16,134 bases of DNA, taken from positions 1-16,134 of the forward strand of contig JAUMNV010000040.1 in the NCBI GenBank assembly GCA_031295725.1, given 5' to 3'. Positions within the stretch are counted from its first letter, which is position 1, and every line of letters begins with the position of its first letter. The notes under the pieces are model-generated. The model ran no database searches. It saw nothing but the letters and a program-made list of their open reading frames with translations, and had not been told where the DNA came from. A program made the position numbers and the translations under genes. The stretch comes from Collinsella sp. Its GTDB lineage: Bacteria > Actinomycetota > Coriobacteriia > Coriobacteriales > Coriobacteriaceae. This document shows, piece by piece, positions 7,126 through 14,400 of the stretch.

Positions 7126-7337
7126 ACCATCGTCTCCACCGACCCCACGCATAAATATCTGAAAAAACACCCTCTGTCGTCTCCACCCAACCGACACATC
7201 TACCTTCACTAAATCGATTTACCAAACCGTTCAGCCGACAATTCAGCCGCTGGCGCAAAATCGAAACAAAAGCGGCGCATACTGGTAAACGTTTGACGCT
7301 GTTTATCAGTTTTACCAGCCCCATCGGAAGGTGTTTC

Positions 7338-9254
7338 ATGGTCGCATTCGATCGCAACCCGCAAGATTTCAAGTATCTGCGCCTGCTGTCGAGACAGTTC
7401 CCCACCGAACAATCCGCATTTACCGAAATTATCAACCTCTCGGCCATCCTCAACCTACCCAAGGGCACCGAGCATTTTATGAGCGACGTGCACGGCGAGT
7501 ACGAAGCCTTTATGCACATCCTCAACAACTGCTCGGGTGTCGTGCGCGAACATGTCGACGAGATCTTTGGCGACACGCTCTCCTTTGACGAAAAGGGCGA
7601 GCTGTGCACGCTCATCTACTACCCGCGCGAGAAGATCGAGCTGGTCCGCAGCCGGCGCGAGGACTCCCCCACCTGGTACAAGACAATGCTCGACCAGCTC
7701 ATCATGGTCGCTCGCTCGCTTTCAAGCCGCTATACGCGCTCCAAGGTGCGTAAGGCCATCCCGCGCGATTACGCCTACATCATCGACGAGTTGCTGCACA
7801 CGCATCCGGACGAGAACAACTATCGTGTGCGCTATCACGAGCGCATCGTGGAGTCCATCCTAGAGACCGCAAGCGCCGACGACTTTATCGAGTCGCTCGC
7901 CTCGCTCATCAAGCGCCTGGCCGTCGACCACCTGCACCTGGTGGGCGATATCTTCGACCGTGGCGGCGGCGCGGCCAAAATTATGGACCGCCTGCTCACC
8001 TATCATTCGCTCGACATTCAGTGGGGCAACCACGACCTGCTGTGGATGGGCGCCGCTGCCGGCGAGCCCGCCTGCATCGCCACGGTGCTGCGCAACAACC
8101 TGCGCTACGACAATTACGAGATCCTCGAGAACGACTACGGTATCTCGCTGCGCGAGCTCGTCGCCTTTGCCGATGCCACCTACACCGCCGGTGAGTCCAT
8201 CACCCCGCTGATCAAGGCCATCAACGTGCTGCTCTTTAAGCTCGAGGGCCAGATTATCCAGCGCCATCCCGAGTTCGACATGACCGACCGCCTGCTGCTC
8301 GACAAGATCGACCACGACGCCGGCACGGTCACGCTCGCCGACGGCAGCGTGTGGCCGCTCACGACCAACGACTTCCCCACCGTCGATCCGGCGGACCCCT
8401 ATACGCTCACGTCTCAGGAGCAGCACATCATCGACAAGCTCGTGTCCGAGTTTGTCACCGCCGATCACCTGCATCGCCATATCGATTTCCTCTATTCCCA
8501 CGGCTCGATGTACAAGGTCGCCAACGGCAACCTGCTGTTCCATGGCTGCGTGCCGCTCAACGAAGACGGCACCTTTAGCAGCATGAACTGCCTGGGCACC
8601 TGGCACGCCGGCCGCGATTATCTCGATTTTTGCGACCACATCGCCCGCCGCGCCTGGCGCGTGGGCGACCGCGACGCTCTCGACTGGATGTGGTACCTGT
8701 GGATTGGCTTTAACTCGCCCGCCAGCGGACGCCTGGTGCGTACCTTTGAGCGCGCCTATATCGCCGATAAGAGCACCTGGGTCGAGCCGATGGACCCGTA
8801 CTTTACGCTTACCAAGTCGCCCTCGGTCTGCGACGACATCATGCGCGAATTTGGCGTCGCGCCCATGGCATGTTCGCCGACCGGCCACATCATCAACGGC
8901 CACACGCCCGTTAAAACCACCAAGGGCGAGCAGCCCATCCGCGCCGAGGGCAAGCTGCTGGTCATCGATGGCGGCTTCTGCCGCGCTTACCATCCCAAGA
9001 CGGGCATCGCCGGCTATACGCTCATCTCGAGCTCGCGCGGCTGCCGCCTCAAGTCGCACCGGGCCTTTACGACGGTTGCCGAGGCACTCACGCGCAACGT
9101 GGACATCGAAAGCGAGACCAACCGTTTTGACCAAGCAGACCGTCGCCGCATGGTGAGCGACACCGATACTGGCGCCAAGATCCGCAGCCAAATCCAGGAT
9201 CTGCGCCAGCTCCTCGATGCATATAGAAACGGTGCTATCGAGGAGCGCGCCTAG
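7338..9254 (+). CDS. fbp: Class III fructose-1,6-bisphosphatase
   Basis: A 638-residue gluconeogenic enzyme that hydrolyses fructose 1,6-bisphosphate to fructose 6-phosphate, of the Firmicutes-type class III unrelated in fold to the common FBPase. It is a calcineurin-like metallophosphatase. Metal-binding motifs are DVH at 50-52, GDIFDRG at 203-209 and GNHD at 230-233, with a late NGHTP motif in the C-terminal part. The length is the usual one for the family (about 640). The open frame begins at 7293, but the start at 7338 has a Shine-Dalgarno GGAAGGTG four bases before it, and the conserved N-terminus (FKYLRLLSRQFPT) follows. Inverted repeats upstream suggest regulation. No terminator follows; instead a structured stretch leads into a GtrA gene 79 bases later, so read-through is possible. 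Confidence 0.93.
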   Translation: MVAFDRNPQDFKYLRLLSRQFPTEQSAFTEIINLSAILNLPKGTEHFMSDVHGEYEAFMHILNNCSGVVREHVDEIFGDTLSFDEKGELCTLIYYPREKIELVRSRREDSPTWYKTMLDQLIMVARSLSSRYTRSKVRKAIPRDYAYIIDELLHTHPDENNYRVRYHERIVESILETASADDFIESLASLIKRLAVDHLHLVGDIFDRGGGAAKIMDRLLTYHSLDIQWGNHDLLWMGAAAGEPACIATVLRNNLRYDNYEILENDYGISLRELVAFADATYTAGESITPLIKAINVLLFKLEGQIIQRHPEFDMTDRLLLDKIDHDAGTVTLADGSVWPLTTNDFPTVDPADPYTLTSQEQHIIDKLVSEFVTADHLHRHIDFLYSHGSMYKVANGNLLFHGCVPLNEDGTFSSMNCLGTWHAGRDYLDFCDHIARRAWRVGDRDALDWMWYLWIGFNSPASGRLVRTFERAYIADKSTWVEPMDPYFTLTKSPSVCDDIMREFGVAPMACSPTGHIINGHTPVKTTKGEQPIRAEGKLLVIDGGFCRAYHPKTGIAGYTLISSSRGCRLKSHRAFTTVAEALTRNVDIESETNRFDQADRRRMVSDTDTGAKIRSQIQDLRQLLDAYRNGAIEERA

Positions 9255-9260
9255 CACCAC

Positions 9261-9315
9261 CCGCGGGGATTGGCTAAACTTGCTGAGTTTGTCATCCCCG
9301 CGGCGCTTCGGCGCC
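9261..9315 (+). repeat. Nested stem-loops in the leader of the first gtrA-like gene
   Basis: CCGCGGGGAT (9261-9270) pairs perfectly with ATCCCCGCGG (9294-9303). Inside the loop, AAACT (9276-9280) pairs with AGTTT (9286-9290). Right after, GGCGC-TTCG-GCGCC (9302-9315) forms a hairpin with a UUCG tetraloop that shares two bases with the outer stem. There is no U-run, so it is not an ordinary terminator. It ends 17 bases before the start codon of the GtrA gene. Confidence 0.55.
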
Positions 9316-9332
9316 AGCTTAAGGCAGGTACC

Positions 9333-9728
9333 ATGCAAAAGCTCCTTGCGCAGATCATGAAATTTGGCGTCGTCGGTGTCATTGCCACGGTTATCGACTT
9401 TGGCATTATGAATCTGCTCCACTACGGTCTGGGCCTCAACATCCTAATCGCCAACACCAGCGGCTTTATCATCTCACTCATCTTTAACTACCTCGCAAGC
9501 ATGAAGTACGTGTTTGCGCACAAGGAAGGCATGAGCCGCCGCCGCGAGTTCATCATCTTTGTCGTGCTGTCCGTGATCGGTTTGGTGCTCAACGATGGCA
9601 TCGTGCTGGCGCTCAACGACGGCCTGGGGCTCGAGGCCAATATCGCTAAGATCTGCGCCACCGCGCTTGTCATGGTCTACAACTTTGTGACTCGAAAAAT
9701 CTTCCTGGAGGGTGACGAGACAAAATAG
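9333..9728 (+). CDS. GtrA-family membrane protein (first of a tandem pair)
   Basis: A 131-residue four-helix membrane protein of the GtrA family. Members take part in moving polyprenyl-linked sugars across the membrane or assist cell-surface polysaccharide decoration. Helices lie at about 10-30, 34-53, 69-88 and 97-117. The family signature appears as FNYLASMKYVF between helices two and three, followed by EGMSRRREF. The frame extends back to a TTG at 9270, but this extension falls in the stem-loop region and has no usable ribosome site. I chose ATG 9333, preceded by AAGGCAGG, whose product aligns end to end with the second copy. It follows fbp on the same strand. The substrate is unknown, and no glycosyltransferase is adjacent. 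Confidence 0.82.
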   Translation: MQKLLAQIMKFGVVGVIATVIDFGIMNLLHYGLGLNILIANTSGFIISLIFNYLASMKYVFAHKEGMSRRREFIIFVVLSVIGLVLNDGIVLALNDGLGLEANIAKICATALVMVYNFVTRKIFLEGDETK

Positions 9729-9754
9729 CTCGAAACCCCTGCAACATTACGGCG

Positions 9755-9794
9755 CCCACGGACGACGCGCACTCAGCGCAGTATCGTCCGTGGG
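9755..9794 (+). terminator. Stem-loop after the first gtrA-like gene, probable terminator
   Basis: An 11-pair perfect stem, CCCACGGACGA (9755-9765) with TCGTCCGTGGG (9784-9794), encloses a loop with its own GCGC/GCGC pairing. Only a broken T-run (TGTCGCTCGTTT) follows, so termination may be partial. Confidence 0.5.
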
Positions 9795-9811
9795 TGTCGC
9801 TCGTTTACGGG

Positions 9812-9850
9812 CAAATTTTCAACGTTTGCGGATTAGCTCTTGAAAATTTG
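9812..9850. repeat. Perfect 11-bp inverted repeat upstream of the second gtrA-like gene
   Basis: CAAATTTTCAA (9812-9822) and TTGAAAATTTG (9840-9850) are exact reverse complements with a 17-base spacer. It is AT-rich in a GC-rich region and lies about 100 bases before the GTG start. It looks more like an operator than a terminator. Confidence 0.55.
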
Positions 9851-9907
9851 GCGAGTTCATATAGTTCTTGGCAAAGACCTTACGTTTCCCTTGTAAAAGC
9901 TCTAAAG

Positions 9908-9913
9908 TATCCT
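9908..9913 (+). promoter_or_regulatory. Possible -10 of the second gtrA-like gene
   Basis: TATCCT lies 34 bases before the GTG start, downstream of the inverted repeat. The sequence 17 bases before it (TTTCCC) is a poor -35. Weak call. Confidence 0.25.
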
Positions 9914-9947
9914 CTGCTCGATTCATCAACGCATTGGATGTGATTAC

Positions 9948-10355
9948 GTGCGCAAGGCGCTGGCACAACCTCATACCAAGCAGTTCCTCAAGTTTGCTGT
10001 CGTGGGTCTTATCTCCTTTGGCATCGACTGGGGCATGCTCATTGCGCTCGTCGAGCTGTTCCACCTCGACTTTTTGATGAGCACCACGGTTTCGTTTATC
10101 ACGTCCGTCGTGGTCAACTACTGGCTCAGCATGAAGTACGTGTTCGACCACCGCGAAGGCATGAGCCGCAAGCGCGAGTTCACGATCTTCACCATCCTGT
10201 CGGTGATCGGCCTGGGCCTCAACGACCTGTACATGTTTGTGGGCGTCACGTTTTTGAGCATCGGCTACCAGGCCATGAAGGCCATCGCCACGTTCCTCGT
10301 CACCTGGTACAACTACTTCAGCCGCCGCTTCTTCCTCGAGGGCGCACGGTCGTAG
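9948..10355 (+). CDS. GtrA-family membrane protein (second of a tandem pair)
   Basis: A 135-residue, four-helix GtrA-family protein, clearly paralogous to the preceding gene. Both share the block NYxxSMKYVF, xHxEGMSRxREF and LSVIGLxLND, and both end in an aromatic/basic FLEG tail. Hydrophobic helices lie at about 16-36, 41-60, 75-95 and 103-122. The start is GTG at 9948, with a weak GGATGTGA ribosome site before it; the nearby ATG at 9938 is followed at once by a stop. Unlike the first copy it has its own upstream region with an 11-bp inverted repeat, so it is probably transcribed separately. A strong terminator follows. The role in surface polysaccharide or lipid-linked sugar handling is inferred from the family. 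Confidence 0.8.
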   Translation: MRKALAQPHTKQFLKFAVVGLISFGIDWGMLIALVELFHLDFLMSTTVSFITSVVVNYWLSMKYVFDHREGMSRKREFTIFTILSVIGLGLNDLYMFVGVTFLSIGYQAMKAIATFLVTWYNYFSRRFFLEGARS

Positions 10356-10381
10356 TCAATTCACTATTTGCTTGAATGTAT

Positions 10382-10419
10382 AACCGGTTGGAATTCCCGT
10401 TCCAACCGGTTTTTTGTTT
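10382..10419 (+). terminator. Strong Rho-independent terminator after the gtrA pair
   Basis: A perfect 12-pair stem, AACCGGTTGGAA (10382-10393) with TTCCAACCGGTT (10400-10411), and a six-base loop run straight into TTTTTTGTTT. Confidence 0.92.
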
Positions 10420-10454
10420 GCCGAGAGACCCGGCGACCCAGTCCAATTCGCGTT

Positions 10455-10493
10455 AAAAACGGGCGGCTCGGATGTTTGTCCGAACCGCCCGTT
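10455..10493 (-). terminator. Strong Rho-independent terminator of the DUF4430 operon
   Basis: On the minus strand a 15-pair stem (10493-10479 with 10472-10458) is followed by TTTTTAACG. The one non-Watson-Crick position is a G-U pair in minus-strand RNA but a C-A mismatch in plus-strand RNA. Both the stem and the U-run therefore favour the minus strand. Confidence 0.92.
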
Positions 10494-10514
10494 TGATGCG
10501 ATATGTCGAGGTCC

Positions 10515-11423
10515 CTAGCCTGTAACGTAATACCAGACCACGTTGTCGCCATTGGAGAGAACGTAGTTACTGCAGGCCGTCATGGGTTGTGAGCCATTAA
10601 CGGAATAACACCAGCCACTAGTGCCGCCGTGTTCATACTCGGCAAGCCCACCAATTGCCTTCACGTATACGCCGTGATAAAGAGGCGAGTTTTCGGCATT
10701 AACAGAAAGGCCCAGCGCGCACAGGGCATCGTAGACGGTAGCGCCTTCGTTAAAGGTAAAGGTGCCACCAGAGGACACAGGATTGCCCACAGCGCTCGAT
10801 GTGACCGAAACCGTCACCGTAACGTAGTTGGACTCCTGTGAGCCGCTCTGGCCGCCCGAGGAGGCGTTTCCACCATTAGAGGATGAGGCTCCATTAGACG
10901 ACTGGCCACCGCCCGAAGAAGCACCACCAGACACCTCGGAAGTATCGCCGGCGCCCGTATTCTGGGCAGCGGATTTATCGCCAGACTTCTTGCCGCCCCG
11001 GTCCTCGGACTTCTTGCTATCCGAGTTTTTGTCCGATTCCTTGTTTGAAGACTCGGAATCGTCCTTGCCGTCGTTCGAACCCTTGGACTCGTCTTTTGCG
11101 TCATTCGATGACTTGGAATCCTTGGAACTGGCCTCGCCCGAAATCGTAGGCGAGCCAGACGCCTTGGTGTCCTTGGCGACGACGCTCTCCCCCGTCACGG
11201 TCTGAATGATCCAGTCGATGGACCAGGCACCGCTTGTGGAAGGATGGACGAAACCCAGCGAGACGACGATCAGAATGGTGCACGCGGCAGTCAGAACGCC
11301 AAGGAGCGCCTTGCGACGAGAGGCGGACGCCGCCGAAGCGGCGCCCTGTTGCTTTGCATCGTCGAACTGAATGAACGAGGAATCCGGTTGCTTGGGGTCA
11401 GCGTCCTTGGATTTATTGGACAC
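10515..11423 (-). CDS. Membrane-tethered DUF4430 (transcobalamin C-terminal-like) protein
   Basis: A 302-residue surface protein. A basic segment (SRRKALL) and one hydrophobic helix (38-59) anchor it in the membrane near the N-terminus. Residues about 85-198 are a low-complexity Ser/Lys/Asp/Gly-rich spacer, likely a flexible stalk. Residues 200-302 form one DUF4430 domain, with the typical FTFNEGATVYDAL, YVKAIGG, GWCYSVNG and a final NGDNVVWYY strand. DUF4430 is the fold of the C-terminal domain of vertebrate transcobalamin and intrinsic factor. Cys272 and Cys284 could form a disulfide. The frame opens with GTG at 11432, directly after the upstream stop. I chose the next GTG (11423), because AGGTGAGG (11434-11427) spans that stop and serves it. 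It is thus translationally coupled to the 1265-residue DUF4430 protein and lies under the same riboswitch. Corrinoid binding is inference. Confidence 0.82.
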   Translation of the reverse strand: MSNKSKDADPKQPDSSFIQFDDAKQQGAASAASASRRKALLGVLTAACTILIVVSLGFVHPSTSGAWSIDWIIQTVTGESVVAKDTKASGSPTISGEASSKDSKSSNDAKDESKGSNDGKDDSESSNKESDKNSDSKKSEDRGGKKSGDKSAAQNTGAGDTSEVSGGASSGGGQSSNGASSSNGGNASSGGQSGSQESNYVTVTVSVTSSAVGNPVSSGGTFTFNEGATVYDALCALGLSVNAENSPLYHGVYVKAIGGLAEYEHGGTSGWCYSVNGSQPMTACSNYVLSNGDNVVWYYVTG

Positions 11424-11426
11424 AGC

Positions 11427-11434
11427 CCTCACCT
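11427..11434 (-). promoter_or_regulatory. Coupling ribosome site spanning the upstream stop
   Basis: AGGTGAGG on the minus strand includes the last bases of the TAG stop (11435-11433) of the large DUF4430 gene. It lies three bases before the GTG at 11423. It indicates coupled translation of the two surface proteins. Confidence 0.55.
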
Positions 11435-14400
11435 ACCGACGTTTGGTGAACACGAACACGCCGACGATGGCGAGACCGATGACGCCGGCGGCAACGCCAA
11501 CAATGGCGAGCGGGTTGGTGCCAGTCTCCTGCTCGGAAGCACTAGAGGACTTCTTAGCAGTGGTCGTGGAAGCAGCACCCGTATCGGACTTCTTGTCGGA
11601 CTTGTTGTCCTTCTTGTCAGACTTCTTCTCATCCTTCTTGTCGGACTTGTTTTCCTTGGTCTCGGCCTTGGTCGACACCGTCGTCTTGGTCGTCGGCTTA
11701 TGACCCGGGGCGACAGCGCCGCCCTTCGAGCCGGAGCCGGAACCCGTGCCAGTGCCAGCGCCAGTGCCGGAACCAGTACCGGTACCAGAACCGCCGCCGC
11801 CATTCGAACCTGCGCCGCCATTACCGCCAGGGTTAACGGCATTCTTGGTCCACTTGGCATACAGCGTCAGATCGGCCGTCACCGGCGTGGCGAAGTCATA
11901 CGCCCGCGTGCAGGCTTCATCGGTATACCAACCGCCGAAAGTGTAGCCATCGCGCGTCGGATCGGCCGGCTTGACCAGTTTGCCATCGGCCGTGGCAACA
12001 AACTTAGTGTCGCAAGCAGACCCGCCGTTGGAATTAAAGGCAACCGTCCAAGACTCAACGGCCCCAAGCTTGAACAGCGTGCCCGAGTCATTGATGTAGT
12101 ACAGGTTGCCAGATGCATCGGCAATGACCGGAGAGTCACAGTACTGGTAATGGCCAGCCGCATCATAAATCTGCGTCGCCTCTGCATCGCCGAGCGTATA
12201 GCGATACACCCCACCACCAGCAGAGTAGCTGACGTAGTCCTTGCTATCCGCGCTATTAACGGTGAAGTACACATAGGTCTTGCCGCCCTGAACACTCACC
12301 AGCGGAGTAGCAGCAATACCGTTAAATCCGGCCGGTAGCTCTTTACCGTCAGCAGCGGTGACCATCGTGGTCTTACCAGTCTTCAGATTATAGAGAACCA
12401 GAGCAGATCCAGTAGCCGTCTGCCCACCGACAATCAAGTTGTCGCCAGACATCGCCGGGGCGCTCATGTTATTCGTAAGACCCAGGTCGACCGTCTTCTG
12501 CTCGCTCAGCACGCCCTTCGCCGAAAGCGAAATCACATGGAGCTTTCCGTCGTGCGTCATCTGATAGAAGGTCGAGCCATTGGACGGATCGGCGACGCAG
12601 TCAGCGTTCGCAAGGGTGCCGAGCTTCATGGTCGAAACGACATCGCCCGTTGCCTTATCAATGCACTTAAGCGTACCTGCGCTCGTGGGGACGATGGCGT
12701 ACTTATCCGTCAGGGCAGCGCCAGTCCAATAATAGCCCTCAGCTGCGTCGATGTTCTGCCAAGAGACTTCGCCTGTGGTGATCTTGATGCGCGTAAAGGA
12801 ACCGTTGACGTATTTCTTCCCATCAGCCGTACCTACATAGACGTACTCGCCGTCCGAAACGACGGTGCAGGAGCTCTGCGTCAAGTCCGTCAAACCAGGC
12901 GTCAGCCACTTGCAGATCAGCTTGTCTGCAGTAATCGCCTGGACCGCGCCGCCGTTGAGCGGAACGATGATAAGGCCATTGGTATAGATCGGACGAGAGG
13001 TATAGCTCACCTTGGAGGCAAGCGGCGCAGAGGCAACCTTTTTGCCCGTGGACGAATCGATCTTAATGAGCTCGTTCTCGGTCGCGATGTACACAAAGCC
13101 GTTAGCGATGACAGGCTCGCTGCAGTTGGCATACTGCTGACCAGACTCGGCCTTCCAATCGAAGGCCCACTTAAGACCGGCGGCCTGCGCAGGCGTCTTG
13201 GCATCCGTTACGGTCGAACCGTTACCACTGTTGCCGTAGCCGGCCCACTCGGCATCCCAATCAGGAGTCGTCGCGCTCGGATCCACGACAATCTTGTCGG
13301 GATCGGGCATGGGCGAATTATCGGTGGTATAGGCAAGCGTGACCTTATCGCCGCTCTTGAGCGTAATCTGATTGGCGCAGAGTAAGGAGGGCTCTCCGTT
13401 GATATACAGATGCCAATATTTATTGGTCGCAGCATCCCAACCATACGGCTTGTGATCGAACGGCGAAGTAATGGAATTCAGGAACCAGTACTCACCACTC
13501 TGGGAGCCGTTGTACGTAACGCCCTTGGCCTTCAGAACCGTCTCAATAAGGTTCTGGGCCGTGGAGCCTTCGGGCAGAGAAACGTTGCTTGCCGAGCCCC
13601 AGCGAGCATTGTTGCCGTTGACATCGGGACCGATAACATCGACAGACCCAAGAACCTGGCCAGGAAGGGCATCGGCGTCAGCACCATACATAAAGGTGAC
13701 GGCATCGCCCTCATGGAGCTCGTAGGCACCGGCGCCAACGTCGGCGAACTTGCCATTTACGTAGAAGCGCCAATAGCTATTGGTCGCAGCATCCCAGCCA
13801 TAGGACTTACCATCGAACGGCGAATAAATGCCGTTGAGGAACCAGCCCCAAGACGATTCGCTAGCATCGAGCTTAAGGCCGGTCTGCTCAAGGAGATCCT
13901 TGGCAGTGGAGCCTGCCTTGAGACTCGTCTGGCCCGTCGAAGCCCAAACCTGCTGCTTGCCGTCCTTGTCCTTACCGAGAACCTGAACAGAAGCATGGAC
14001 AGAATCGGAGGGCAGCTGGTCGCCCCAGCCACCGTAGAACCACGTGACGGTATCGCCGGCATGGATGGTGACATTGTCCGCCGTATAGTCACTCGACTTG
14101 CCGTTGATGAACAGCTGCCAATAGGTCGAATAATCTTGGGGCGTACCCAGCTCAACACCGTTGTACTTAAGGCTCAGAATGAAGGAGCCCGCAGCAACGG
14201 CGTCAATGTCGTTCGCCTCGAGTGCGACCTTCGTAAGATCAAGCGCGCTCGAGCCGGACGTCACCACATACTGCGCGTTATCGACCCAAGTCTGAGTCTT
14301 GCCCTGGGCATCGCGACCAATGACGGTCACATTTGCGGCAACCTGGTCCTTAACGACAGGGGACGCGCTACCAGCCGTATAGGCAAACTCAACCTTCTGC

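Larger units (their letters stand above)
7018..7337. other. Divergent degV-fbp regulatory region
   Basis: About 320 bases, AT-richer than the surrounding genes, without a credible gene. It holds the degV ribosome site and extended -10, the 20-bp inverted repeat (7071-7125), and a second perfect inverted repeat CTGGTAAA (7282-7289) / TTTACCAG (7311-7318). TTTACCA occurs four times on the plus strand, at 7088, 7120, 7218 and 7311. I could not place a clear fbp promoter. Confidence 0.5.

Noticed and set aside
9270..9332. TTG-started N-terminal extension of the first GtrA-like protein
   Set aside because: No usable ribosome site, lies in the stem-loop region, and the second copy aligns with the ATG-9333 form.
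7860..9422. A 520-codon open frame opposite fbp
   Set aside because: Antisense shadow of a well-defined enzyme; the product has no recognisable family motif and no ribosome site that stands out.
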